From Thermoleophilia bacterium (GTDB taxonomy: Bacteria > Actinomycetota > Thermoleophilia > Gaiellales > Gaiellaceae), in the NCBI GenBank assembly GCA_017882615.1, contig JADGPD010000014.1, forward strand, positions 1 to 37,250: DNA of 37,250 nucleotides, in the 5' to 3' direction. Both the position numbers and the translations under genes were made by a program. Each line of letters begins with the position of its first letter. Positions within the stretch are counted from its first letter, which is position 1. The notes beneath the pieces are model-generated. The model was not told where the DNA came from. It did not search any database and worked only from the letters and a program-made list of their open reading frames with translations. Positions 29,826-37,250 of this stretch are shown here, piece by piece.

Positions 29826-29964
29826 GGCAACATGCTTTCTGAGACGACCCCCGTACGACAGGGATCGCCCCGAAAGATTCCGGCGCAACTCTTGAGCGGC
29901 GACGGCGGCACGTCCCCCAAGGTAGGGAAGCGAAGCAGGCGGCGCTTCGCTTCCCTTTTTCTTT
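29826..29964 (+). ncRNA. terminated small RNA or leader upstream of a small-protein gene
   Basis: An AT-rich promoter-like stretch (29800-29822, including TATATC) is followed by about 100 bases with two C5 runs (29846-29850 and 29913-29918 region) and a GACG/CGTC hairpin (29901-29914 region). It ends in a very strong intrinsic terminator: GGGAAGCGAAGC (29925-29936), a seven-base loop, GCTTCGCTTCCC (29944-29955) and TTTTTCTTT. The C-rich single-stranded runs recall the actinobacterial 6C RNA, but the loops are not clearly formed, so no family is claimed. Because a gene starts 78 bases after the terminator, it could also be an attenuating leader. Confidence 0.5.
29925..29964 (+). terminator. 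strong intrinsic terminator
   Basis: A perfect 12-bp stem with a seven-base loop is followed by T5-C-T3. It is the only terminator in the window with this strength and a clear T tract on the plus strand before a gene. Confidence 0.85.
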
Positions 29965-30041
29965 GCCCGGTCACAGGCCTGATTTTTGGCAACTTCCGCC
30001 GACCGGTTGCTATCGCGGCCAAGCAGTGCTAGGGATTGTCT

Positions 30042-30275
30042 GTGTCTCTTCTGCGGCGAGGGCATAAAAACGATTTGAAGCCTCTGAACGAAGCCGAGGC
30101 TTACGCCCGCTGCCACGGCGCTCGTGGCGACGAGGTGCGCATCATCAAGGTCGAACCGAGGCGCGCCCGCTACGAGACGGGCGTCTCGGGCGAGCATCTT
30201 CGCGAGGCCTTCGAGAGCCGCCTCGATACGCGCGAGCCCGACGAAGAGACCGAGCCCACTGTGGACGAAACGTGA
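30042..30275 (+). CDS. small hypothetical protein
   Basis: A 77-residue charged protein from GTG 30042, preceded by AGGGA with six bases spacing; TTG 30036 is a longer alternative. The sequence NEAEAYARCHGARGDEVRII and KVEPRRARYETGVSGEHLRE looks like a compact soluble domain followed by an acidic tail (EPDEETEPTVDE). No family is recognised. It lies 34 bases before the HIT gene and probably shares its transcript. A terminator just upstream may control both. Confidence 0.6.
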   Translation: MSLLRRGHKNDLKPLNEAEAYARCHGARGDEVRIIKVEPRRARYETGVSGEHLREAFESRLDTREPDEETEPTVDET

Positions 30276-30309
30276 CGGCGGTCGCGCTCGCTTTGATACA
30301 AGAACCGTT

Positions 30310-30798
30310 ATGACCGATCCGCTTTGGGCACCCTGGCGACTCGAATACGTCTCGAGCGCAAACGAGCAAACCGGCTGCGTCTTCTGCCGGGCCATCGCTG
30401 CGCCGCCGGGCGATGCGGACTCGCTGGTCGTTCACCGCGGTGAGGCGGTGTTCGTCATGCTCAACCGCTTTCCCTATTCGTCCGGTCATTTGATGGTCGC
30501 GCCCATTCGCCACGTCGGCAGCCTGGGCGAGCTGAGCGCGCAAGAGGCGGCCGAGATCCACTCGCTCAGCACCCGTGCCGTCGAGGTGCTCGGCACCCTG
30601 TTCGAGCCGGACGGGTTCAACATCGGCTGGAACCTCGGGCGCAGCGCCGGAGCCGGAGTCGTCGATCACGTGCACGAGCACGTCGTTCCGCGCTGGCAGG
30701 GCGACACGAACTTCATGCCCGTCCTGGCCGACGTGCGGGTGATCCCCGAGCATCTCCAAGCCACGCACGCCCGGGTCGAGGCTGCCTGGAACGAATAG
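30310..30798 (+). CDS. HIT-family hydrolase/phosphorylase (Ap4A phosphorylase-like)
   Basis: A 162-residue HIT-superfamily protein. It begins with DPLWAPWRLEYV, has a possible zinc pair in GCVFCRAI, then NRFPYSSGHLMVAPIRHVG and the catalytic histidine triad HVHEHVVPRW (about residues 119-128). This architecture matches actinobacterial diadenosine tetraphosphate phosphorylase (Rv2613c type), which splits Ap4A with phosphate. ATG 30310 is used; frames extending upstream overlap the preceding small gene. Exact substrate is inferred from family resemblance. Confidence 0.9.
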   Translation: MTDPLWAPWRLEYVSSANEQTGCVFCRAIAAPPGDADSLVVHRGEAVFVMLNRFPYSSGHLMVAPIRHVGSLGELSAQEAAEIHSLSTRAVEVLGTLFEPDGFNIGWNLGRSAGAGVVDHVHEHVVPRWQGDTNFMPVLADVRVIPEHLQATHARVEAAWNE

Positions 30799-31117
30799 CT
30801 CTCGGCGCCTGCGCTGCGAGTAACGTGCCGGTAGCATTCCTACCGAGAGGAAATTGCTTTTCCCCTCGCTCGAAACGGCGCTCACGAGGGCGGACTGAGC
30901 TCATATTCCAAGCCCGTGGGCGTTGCGGCAGACGCCCCATTGGGTAACTGTTCCTACTCGAGCTTGAAGGACTGGCGTGACTAGAAAAGACGTATCGGCG
31001 GCTGCGATATGCGCAGCTCACAGAATCCCGCCTGGGCGCGCGCCACGCGGGTCTATCCGCTCTGCTCTCCACACTAACCAGGTCACGTGGCCGTCGTCTG
31101 CAGTCGGGTGTAGCTGA
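30799..31117. other. gene-free stretch with two small hairpins
   Basis: No coding frame is convincing here. GGGCGT/ACGCCC (30918-30937) and GCTGCG/CGCAGC (31001-31017) are short stems. The region separates the HIT gene from the GH65 gene and should hold the promoter of the latter. Confidence 0.5.
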
Positions 31118-34100
31118 ATGGCTCGCAAGCCTCCCCATAACGTTCACGCCGCGAACCGGCCTGCCGATACATCCGGAGTGAAAGAGTCACCTCTGGCACT
31201 CGATTCGGATGGCCGGCCAAAGCGGCGCTCGAAGCGCGTCCGCGGAGCTTCCAAGCTCGCACTGACGGATGGTTCGGCGCTGGCGCTCGGCCGTCGCTTC
31301 GAGGCGGCGGCGTTCGACTGGGACGGTACGGCGGTCACCGACCGCAAGGCCGATGCAAGCGAGCTGCGCGAGCTTTTCGGCGCGCTCGTCGAAGCCGGCT
31401 TCGACCTCGCGGTCATCACCGGCACGCACGTCGGCAACGTGGACGGGCAGCTCCAGCTGCGTCCGAACGGCCCGGGGAGAATCATCGTGGGTTGCAATCG
31501 CGGCTCGGAGGTGTACGAGCTGACCTCGGTCGGCCCCGTCCCGCTCGAGCGCCGCGTAGCCAGTGCCGAAGAGGACGAGATGCTCGACCGCGCCGCCGCG
31601 CTCGCCCGCGAGCGACTGGGCGCGAAGGGGCTAACGGTGTCGGTCATCTCCGACCGCCTAAACCGGCGCAAGATCGATCTGATCCCGCTTCCGGAATGGG
31701 CCGACCCTCCTAAGGCCGAGCTGCCCAAGCTGCTCGCGGCGGTCGAGGCGCGGCTCGCCGATGCGGGAATCGCCGGGCTGCCCGAGGCCGTCGAGCTGGT
31801 GCGCGCCTGCGGACTGGAGGTTGGGCTTCCGGATCCGCGCGTCACCTCCGACGCCAAGTACGCCGAGATCGGGCTCACCGACAAGACCGATTCGGCTCGT
31901 TACGCGATCTCGTGGCTCTCTCGCCGCGGTGTCAGGCCCGAGCAGGTTCTGATCGGCGGCGACGAGTTCGGCCCGCTCGGCAACGTTCCGGGCTCCGACT
32001 CCCTGATGCTCGTGCCGGATGCGGCCGGGGCTGTCTGCTTCTCGGTCGGGCCGGAGCCGGAGGGAACCCCGCAAGGTGTGCTCGATCTCGGTGGCGGACC
32101 TGAGCTGTTCGCCGACATCCTCAGCGACCAGCTCCGCCGTCGCCACGAGGGCGAGCTGCCCCTTCCCGTCGAGGAGGCGGGCTGGCAGGTCGTCATCGAC
32201 GAACAGGGCGGAAGCGAGGAGACCGTGCGCGAGACGGTGCTCTCGCTGGCGGACGGCCGCATCGGTACGCGCGGCACGCTGCTCACGGGATCGGCCAACG
32301 GGCCGGCTGTGCTCGCAGGCGGGCGCTACGCGGGACGAGGCTCCGAGGAGGAGTTGCTGGCGGCGCCTATCTGGAACAGGATCGAAGGCGCCGCGGCCGA
32401 GCGCGTTCGCCGCGTCCTCGACCTTCGCACCGGAACACTTCGGCACGAGCTCGTGCGCGACGACGGCTCGCGGTTGAGCGCGCTTCTCTTCCACTCGCTC
32501 GCCCGCCCGGGAATCGTCGGCCTGCGCGCGCGAGGGTCTGAGAAGATGCTCTCCTCTCCCACCCCGCTCGCCGCCCCCGTGCAAGCAGGAACCGAGACGA
32601 GCTTCCACCGCATGGGCGATGTCACGATCGCCGAGTCGGTCAACGTCGAGCGCGTCGTCGCGGCGGCCAGCGAGAAACGCGGGAAGAACCTGCTCGAACG
32701 CGTCGTCTCCTACGGCGGCGGTGAGCTGGAATCGCTCACGTCGCTTCAGGCGGCCAACCAAGCCGGACTCGAGCGTCTCTACGCCGAGCACCGCGCGCGC
32801 TGGGGCGAGCGCTGGCTAGATGCTGACATCGTTATCGAAGGCGATCCCGAGCTGCAGCTCGCCGTGCGCTATTCGCTCTTCCAGTTGATCGCGGCCGCCG
32901 CCGACAGCGGCGAAGCGGCCGTCGGAGCCGGTGCGCTCTCGGGCTCCAGATACCGCGGTCACATCTTCTGGGACACCGATGTCTTTTCGCTACCGTTCTT
33001 CGCGGCCACTCACCCGGCCTCGGCGCGCGCAATCCTTCGCTACCGGCTCAACCGCCTCGAGCCGGCGCGGGCTGCGGCTCAGGCCAGCGGGCGCGCCGGA
33101 GCGCGCTTCCCCTGGGAGTCGACTCGCTCCGGGCTCGACGTCACGCCGCGTTCCGGCCGTCTACCCAACGGAGAGATCATCGCCATCCGCACCGGCCGCA
33201 TCGAGGAGCACATCACCGCCGACGTAGCCTGGGCCGCCGACTGCTACCTGGCCTGGTCGGGCGACGAGGCCTTCGCCGGCGACGCGCAGACGATCTTCGT
33301 CGAGGCCGCCCGCTACTGGGCCTCCCGAATCCGCACCGACTCGAGTGGAGCCGGGCACATCTACACCGTGATCGGGCCCGACGAGTACCACGAGCCCGTG
33401 GACGACTCCAGCTTCACGAACGTGATGGCGCGCTGGACGATGCGCCGCGCCGCACGCTCGCTGCGAGAACGGCCCCGCGCCGGTGTCGAGGAGCGCGAGA
33501 TCGAGCGCTGGCTCAACCTCGCCGGTCGCCTGACCGACGGCTACAACCCCGAGACCGGAATCTACGAGGAGTTCGCGGGCTTCAACAAGCTCGAGCCGAT
33601 CATCGCCGCCGAGCTGGGCAAGCGTCCCTTCGCCGGCGAGTCGATGCTCCCGGTGGCGCGGCTTCGCAACTCACAGGTCGTCAAGCAGGCTGACGTCGTC
33701 TTGCTCCATCACCTCGTTCCCGATGAGGTCGCCGAGAACTCGCTCGCGCCGAACCTCGACTACTACGAGCCGCGCACTTCGCACGGCAGCTCGCTCTCTC
33801 CGGCCGCCTACTCGCTACTGATGGCCCGAAACGGCCAGCTCGAGGAGGCCGAGGAGTACCTTCGCATGGCCGCGAACTTTGATCTCGAGGACCGGAATCA
33901 CACCAGCCACTGCGGCTTGCACACGGCGACGATGGGCGGCATGTGGCAGGCGCTCGTCTACGGTTTCTGCGGGTTGCGCCCGCGCGGCGACGTACTCACG
34001 GTCGATCCGCATGTTCCGGAGAACTGGAAAGCGCTCGAGCTGACGGTGCGCTTCCGTGGCGTGCGGGTGCGCGTTCGGGCCGAGCACGAGCGAACGCTGG

Positions 34101-34216
34101 TCTGGGCCGATGGGCCGGTGCGGATCGCGGCCGGAGCGAGCGGCTCGCTCGTCGAAGCCGGGCCGGAAGGCATCGAGTTGAAGCACGATGGAGCCCCGGC
34201 TCCAGCCGCCGCCTAG
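31118..34216 (+). CDS. GH65 glycoside phosphorylase/hydrolase fused to an N-terminal HAD-like domain
   Basis: A 1032-residue protein. Residues ~55-335 form a HAD-like phosphatase domain starting at AAFDWDGTAV (D67 and D69), with DRLNRRKIDLIP and IGGDEFGPLGN. Residues ~355-1010 form a family GH65 enzyme: GHIFWDTDVFSLPFF, WESTRSGLDVTP, the catalytic acid E756 in VIGPDEYHEPVDDSSFTN, KQADVVLLHH and the phosphate-binding SHGSSLS near residue 889. GH65 includes maltose, trehalose and kojibiose phosphorylases, which release beta-glucose 1-phosphate; a HAD beta-phosphoglucomutase is a usual partner. Here a HAD-like domain is built in, but it looks closer to sugar phosphatases. The disaccharide cannot be predicted. 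The HIS-SER-SER pattern favours phosphorolysis. Confidence 0.88.
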   Translation: MARKPPHNVHAANRPADTSGVKESPLALDSDGRPKRRSKRVRGASKLALTDGSALALGRRFEAAAFDWDGTAVTDRKADASELRELFGALVEAGFDLAVITGTHVGNVDGQLQLRPNGPGRIIVGCNRGSEVYELTSVGPVPLERRVASAEEDEMLDRAAALARERLGAKGLTVSVISDRLNRRKIDLIPLPEWADPPKAELPKLLAAVEARLADAGIAGLPEAVELVRACGLEVGLPDPRVTSDAKYAEIGLTDKTDSARYAISWLSRRGVRPEQVLIGGDEFGPLGNVPGSDSLMLVPDAAGAVCFSVGPEPEGTPQGVLDLGGGPELFADILSDQLRRRHEGELPLPVEEAGWQVVIDEQGGSEETVRETVLSLADGRIGTRGTLLTGSANGPAVLAGGRYAGRGSEEELLAAPIWNRIEGAAAERVRRVLDLRTGTLRHELVRDDGSRLSALLFHSLARPGIVGLRARGSEKMLSSPTPLAAPVQAGTETSFHRMGDVTIAESVNVERVVAAASEKRGKNLLERVVSYGGGELESLTSLQAANQAGLERLYAEHRARWGERWLDADIVIEGDPELQLAVRYSLFQLIAAAADSGEAAVGAGALSGSRYRGHIFWDTDVFSLPFFAATHPASARAILRYRLNRLEPARAAAQASGRAGARFPWESTRSGLDVTPRSGRLPNGEIIAIRTGRIEEHITADVAWAADCYLAWSGDEAFAGDAQTIFVEAARYWASRIRTDSSGAGHIYTVIGPDEYHEPVDDSSFTNVMARWTMRRAARSLRERPRAGVEEREIERWLNLAGRLTDGYNPETGIYEEFAGFNKLEPIIAAELGKRPFAGESMLPVARLRNSQVVKQADVVLLHHLVPDEVAENSLAPNLDYYEPRTSHGSSLSPAAYSLLMARNGQLEEAEEYLRMAANFDLEDRNHTSHCGLHTATMGGMWQALVYGFCGLRPRGDVLTVDPHVPENWKALELTVRFRGVRVRVRAEHERTLVWADGPVRIAAGASGSLVEAGPEGIELKHDGAPAPAAA

Positions 34217-34259
34217 GTCCTAGACGCACGCCTACCGAGTTCCTCGACTGCGTCCAGCC

Positions 34260-34295
34260 GAAAGCCGCGTCTCCAAATACGCAGTCTCGGCTTTC
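34260..34295. terminator. bidirectional terminator between the GH65 and rubredoxin-like genes
   Basis: GAAAGCCG (34260-34267) pairs with CGGCTTTC (34288-34295), and GCGT/ACGC (34267-34282) pairs inside. It lies between two convergent genes; the CTTTC arm supplies a short T run on the plus strand. Confidence 0.6.
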
Positions 34296-34308
34296 CCGGA
34301 GAACTGTC

Positions 34309-34536
34309 CTAGATGCTCAGCGCGGCCCGCGAAGCGAAGGAATCGGTCTCCTCAGCCGGCTCGAACCGGGCCCGGAACTCGTCCAGCGACGTGAACGGGC
34401 GCCAGAGCGGCCGGTCCCATTCGCTGCCTTGGCACATAGGACAAACAGGGGGCGGTGCGGCAAGAGCAACGCCGTAGCCACACCCGGCACAGATGTAGTC
34501 GACCTTGTAATCAGATGCGGTGTCCACCAGCGGCAT
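34309..34536 (-). CDS. rubredoxin-like zinc-ribbon protein
   Basis: A 75-residue protein with two CxxC knuckles, YICAGCGYGVAL and VCPMCQGSEW, spaced as in a rubredoxin-type fold, although the first knuckle lacks the usual Tyr-Asp spacing of true electron-carrier rubredoxins. It can bind zinc or iron. The tail WRPFTSLDEFRARFEP is unlike rubredoxin. Start ATG 34536 follows GGGGGAG. No redox partner is nearby, so a structural zinc ribbon is as likely as electron transfer. Confidence 0.75.
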   Translation of the reverse strand: MPLVDTASDYKVDYICAGCGYGVALAAPPPVCPMCQGSEWDRPLWRPFTSLDEFRARFEPAEETDSFASRAALSI

Positions 34537-34892
34537 AGGGGACTCCCCCGAAGAATTAAGGTTTCTTTCAGGATTCTAGCTCGTGTCCTCACCCCCCCGC
34601 GTCGCCCAAATCCGACGGATTTGTCGCATTTTCCGGGGTTTTTCGGTCGCAGAAGGCCCTCTATAGCGGACACGCTATTAGGTCGCGCTCGCACAATTCT
34701 TGCTAAACCGTTTCGTTTGAAAGCTGCTCCGACCCCCGTTTTCGGCATCCGCGGCGGCGCCGGAGAACGTCTCGTCGCGCGCAGCGATTTGGGGCGAGTG
34801 GAGCGAATCGCGCCGGACGAACGCGCCACGTCCCGATCAGCGAGCCGTCTTGAAACGTGTTTGCGCAATTCCGGTGGCCCTGCTTCTAGCGC
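34537..34892. other. gene-free stretch with palindrome
   Basis: No convincing gene is seen. AAATCCG-A-CGGATTT (34608-34622) is a perfect palindrome that could be an operator upstream of the rubredoxin-like gene. A run of seven C lies near 34592. TAGAAT on the minus strand (34573-34578) may be its -10 element. Confidence 0.45.
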
Positions 34893-34919
34893 GAAAAGCC
34901 CCGACTTGCGGGGCTTTTC
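34893..34919. terminator. intrinsic terminator after tRNA-Gly
   Basis: GAAAAGCCCC and GGGGCTTTTC form a perfect 10-bp stem with a seven-base loop, giving T runs on both strands. It lies five bases after the tRNA-Gly 3' end on the minus strand. Confidence 0.8.
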
Positions 34920-34923
34920 TTAG

Positions 34924-34996
34924 AGCGGACGACGGGGATCGAACCCGCGACCTCCGGCTTGGGAAGCCGATGCTCTGCCAGCTGAGCTACGTCCGC
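34924..34996 (-). tRNA. tRNA-Gly (anticodon CCC)
   Basis: Minus strand: acceptor GCGGACG/CGTCCGC, D arm GCTCAGCTGGCAGAGC, anticodon stem TCGGC/GCCGG with loop TTCCCAA (anticodon CCC), and T arm GCGGG-TTCGATC-CCCGT. CCA is not encoded. Confidence 0.95.
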
Positions 34997-35094
34997 GCAA
35001 GCTCTGACAGAGCCGCAAAACACGACCTCGGCTCTATCAGTTACTAGACAGCATCTTACCGAGTCCGCTGCGAACTCCCCCACGCCGGGCGCCG

Positions 35095-35310
35095 TTACTC
35101 GCTGATCGAGATGCTCTCGATCAGGATCGGCTCGAGCGGCGCATTGCGACCGTCGGTCGCGGCGCCCTCGATCTTGTCCACCGTGTCCATTCCGGAGCTG
35201 GCCTCACCGAACACCGTGTGCTTGCCGTCCAGCCACTCCGCCGCCGGAATCGTGATGATGAAGAACTGCGAGCCGTTCCTGTTCGGGCCGGCGTGGTCTA
35301 CGTGATCGAG
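35095..35310 (-). pseudogene. 5'-truncated cyclophilin (peptidyl-prolyl isomerase) fragment
   Basis: On the minus strand a frame of about 72 residues ends at TAA (35095-35097) and reads as the C-terminal half of a bacterial cyclophilin: [17 protein letters not shown], then [20 protein letters not shown] and an end resembling [13 protein letters not shown]. The N-terminal half with the catalytic FHR segment is missing; upstream of about 35310 the sequence loses similarity and meets the 3' end of the large repeat gene (stop at 35324). No start or ribosome binding site is present. It is a remnant left by a deletion or an insertion, or an assembly join. Confidence 0.8.
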
Positions 35311-35323
35311 TTTTAGACGAGGG

Positions 35324-37250
35324 TTAGCTCTTGATCTTGAACTTCTTGGTCGCCGGAGTCTTGTCGACCCTGCCGGCGTGGTTCTTGGCCTTTACCCAGA
35401 AGGTGTGACTACCGGGCTTGAGGCCCTTATAGGTCATCCCAGAACGGCAGGACGAGTATTTCTTCTTGTCCAGCTTGCACTGGAAGCTGTACGGCTTCGA
35501 GCTGCCGGAGCCGACGAACTTGAAGGTCGCCGTCCGCTTCTTGGAGTTGATCGTGGCTTTGCTGATCCTGGTCTGTGGCGCCTTCTTCGCCTGCGGCTGT
35601 GGCGGGATCGGGACCAGGTTGAACGTTGCCGTGACCGTGGTGCCGGCGTTCAGGGTGAGCGCGCATGAGCCGGAGCCAGAGCAGCCGCCCCCAGACCAGC
35701 CGCCGAAGCGCGAGCCCGCCGCCGGAGCCGCGGTCAGAGTCACACCGGTGCCGGAGTTGAAGGCGTGGACGCAGGTGCTCCCGCAGGCGATCCCGGCCGG
35801 CGAACTGGTGACAGTCCCGTTACCAGCACCCGACTTACTCACAGTGAGACTCACGGTGAGGTTTGGGACCTTGTTGAAGGTCGCGGTGACGGTTGCGTCA
35901 CTACTCACCGTCACCTGGCAGGAGCTGGTGCCCGAGCAGCCGCCGCCCGACCAGCCGGCGAAGACCGAGCCGGCCGCCGGAGCCGCGGTCAGCGTGACGA
36001 TCGTCCCTGTCGTGTAGCTGTGAGAGCAGTTGCCGGGGCAGTTGACCCCGGTGCCCGACACCGAGCCGCTGCCCGCGCCGCCCAGTGAGACGGTCAGGGT
36101 ATGCATGACCGGCGCCGCGTCCGTGGTGAACGAGACCTGGCCGCCGTCCCCGCTGCCCGAGCCGTTGCTGGAGACGAGGTCGGCGCAGTAGGCCGTCCCG
36201 GCGGTCAGGCCGGTCAAATCGACCGACACATCATGATCTGTCGCGTCGGTGAAGCCGAGCGTATGCGGAGTGGTCGAGCTCGCCGGCGACCCCGATGAGC
36301 CGCCGCTCGTGCACCACAGCGAGCTCGCCAGGCCGTACTTGACCTCATAGGTCGTCGTCTGACCGGCGGGGTTCACGCTCCCGTCGACCGTTGCCGTCGT
36401 CGCGCCGGTCACCGTCACGGGGCTGTTCGTGAACGCACTCGGAGCACCGGCGGTGAACGAGACCTGGCCGCTGACCGCGCTGCCCGAGGGGTTAGTGGCG
36501 ACGATATCGGCGCAGTAGCCCGTCCCGGCGGTCAGGCCGGTCAAATCGACCGACACATCATGAAAGGTCCCGTCGGTGAAGGTGAGCGTCTGTGGTGTGG
36601 TCGAGTGCGCCGGCGATCCCGATGAGCTGCCGCTCGTGCACCAATCCGAGCTCGCCAGGTCGTACTCGACCTTGTAGGTGGTCGTCTGACCAGCGGGATT
36701 CACCATCCCGTCGACCGTCGCCGTCGTCGCGCCGGTCACCGTCGCGCCGAACGGGGCTACACCCGGGGCACCGGCAGTTAACGAGGCCTGTTCGGCGTGC
36801 GCGCTGCCCGTACCGTTAGTGGCGACGAGATCGGTGCAGTACTCCGTCCCGGCGGTCAAGCCGGTCAAATCGACCGACACATCATGAAATGTCCCGTCGG
36901 TGAAGCCGAGCGTCTGCGGCGTGGTCGAGTGCGCCGGCGATCCCGATGAGCCGCCGCTCGTGCACCACAGCGAGCTCGCCAGGTCGTACTCGACCTTGTA
37001 GGTGGTCGTCTGACCCGCGGGATTCACGCTCCCCTCGATCGTCGCCGTCGTCGATCCGGTGGTCGGCCCTCCGCCGCCGGGCGGATTGGCCGCGCTCGGG
37101 AAACCGGCGGTGAACGAAACCTGGCCGCCGTCGGCGCTGCCCGAGCCGTTAGTGGCGACGAGATCGGCGCAGTAGGCCGTCCCGGCGGTCAAGCCGGTCA
37201 GATCGACCGACACATGATGAGACGTAGCGTCGGTGAAGCCGAGCGTCTGC
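35324..37250 (-). CDS. large secreted repeat protein, partial (Fn3-like and InlB-B-type repeats)
   Basis: The frame enters from the right edge and ends at TAA 35324, giving about 640 visible residues. From the N-terminal side there are about three and a half repeats of 108-111 residues, each with [17 protein letters not shown], a WCTSG and a YC(A/T)DLVATN element, resembling fibronectin-like domains with one disulfide. Then two copies of a glycine-rich bacterial repeat ([28 protein letters not shown]) follow, and a basic C-terminal domain ([16 protein letters not shown]) with two cysteines. Such proteins are cell-surface or secreted. The start lies beyond the window. Near-identical DNA repeats suggest recent expansion. 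Confidence 0.85.
   Translation of the reverse strand, partial: QTLGFTDATSHHVSVDLTGLTAGTAYCADLVATNGSGSADGGQVSFTAGFPSAANPPGGGGPTTGSTTATIEGSVNPAGQTTTYKVEYDLASSLWCTSGGSSGSPAHSTTPQTLGFTDGTFHDVSVDLTGLTAGTEYCTDLVATNGTGSAHAEQASLTAGAPGVAPFGATVTGATTATVDGMVNPAGQTTTYKVEYDLASSDWCTSGSSSGSPAHSTTPQTLTFTDGTFHDVSVDLTGLTAGTGYCADIVATNPSGSAVSGQVSFTAGAPSAFTNSPVTVTGATTATVDGSVNPAGQTTTYEVKYGLASSLWCTSGGSSGSPASSTTPHTLGFTDATDHDVSVDLTGLTAGTAYCADLVSSNGSGSGDGGQVSFTTDAAPVMHTLTVSLGGAGSGSVSGTGVNCPGNCSHSYTTGTIVTLTAAPAAGSVFAGWSGGGCSGTSSCQVTVSSDATVTATFNKVPNLTVSLTVSKSGAGNGTVTSSPAGIACGSTCVHAFNSGTGVTLTAAPAAGSRFGGWSGGGCSGSGSCALTLNAGTTVTATFNLVPIPPQPQAKKAPQTRISKATINSKKRTATFKFVGSGSSKPYSFQCKLDKKKYSSCRSGMTYKGLKPGSHTFWVKAKNHAGRVDKTPATKKFKIKS
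36200..37250. repeat. tandem coding repeats of about 324-333 bp
   Basis: The 20-base core TCAAATCGACCGACACATCA occurs at about 36214, 36541 and 36865, and a variant occurs at 37198, giving spacings of 327, 324 and 333 bp. Each unit encodes one Fn3-like domain. The near-identity of the units makes the region prone to copy-number change and assembly error. Confidence 0.85.

Noticed and set aside
34850-35083. Frames on both strands across tRNA-Gly (GDRTRDLRLGK and VAQLAEHRLPKPEVAGS)
   Set aside because: Both are classic false proteins that come from tRNA-Gly sequence.
1-37250. CRISPR array, insertion sequence, prophage or secondary-metabolite cluster
   Set aside because: No regularly spaced short repeats, transposase, integrase, phage genes or biosynthetic modules were found; the only tandem repeats are inside the surface-protein gene.

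Overview
This 37.25 kb window is a core chromosomal segment of a high-GC actinobacterium. The gene content suggests a deep-branching lineage such as Thermoleophilia (Solirubrobacterales/Gaiellales): a single-motif RsiG homologue, a GarA-type FHA protein, a mannose-1-phosphate guanylyltransferase fused to a mutase-like domain, a PdtaR-like regulator, many GTG/TTG starts and four-base start/stop overlaps. The lineage is inferred from gene content; no rRNA gene is present. No IS element, prophage or CRISPR array was found.

Layout. 1-5.2 kb: the tail of a protein with a homing-endonuclease-associated repeat, two principal-type sigma-70 factors on opposite strands, a lipoprotein, a cupin, an orphan response regulator with a striking tandem-hairpin leader, a GNAT acetyltransferase and a small membrane protein. 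5.4-8.6 kb: alpha/beta hydrolase and uppP, a gene-poor stretch with a candidate structured RNA, then apt. 8.7-12.6 kb (minus strand): pgsA-like gene, the guanylyltransferase/mutase-like fusion, rsiG-like and garA-like genes. 12.6-15.3 kb: lipoprotein, tRNA-Pro(GGG), XRE regulator and proS. 15.4-26.6 kb (minus strand): a long conserved block reading DUF167-traR-lspA-rluD, then rpsB-tsf-pyrH-frr-uppS-cdsA-dxr-rseP-ispG and a methyltransferase. 26.6-29.2 kb: an SOS-type LysM gene, a metallophosphoesterase, a small conserved protein, a GerMN/Gmad2 lipoprotein and a membrane protein. 29.6-30.8 kb: tRNA-Arg(CCG), a terminated small RNA or leader, a small protein and a HIT-family hydrolase/phosphorylase. 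31.1-37.25 kb: a HAD-GH65 fusion, a rubredoxin-like protein, tRNA-Gly(CCC), a 5'-truncated cyclophilin and a large secreted repeat protein that runs off the window.

How the genes work together. The long minus-strand block joins translation (S2, EF-Ts, RRF), UMP kinase and the lipid-carrier route: Dxr and IspG make isoprenoid precursors, UppS makes undecaprenyl diphosphate and UppP (6.2 kb) recycles it; CdsA and the PgsA-like enzyme make phospholipids; LspA and RseP are intramembrane proteases.

The most interesting signals are regulatory. (1) A complete promoter for the LysM gene has a perfect actinobacterial LexA box between its -35 and -10 hexamers and a second box over the transcription start. 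(2) Two covarying, terminator-like hairpin units lie upstream of a PdtaR-like regulator that has lost its ANTAR domain. (3) A highly structured stand-alone RNA candidate lies at 7350-7572. (4) A second terminated RNA lies at 29826-29964. (5) A c-di-GMP-type RsiG motif is translationally coupled to a GarA-like protein.
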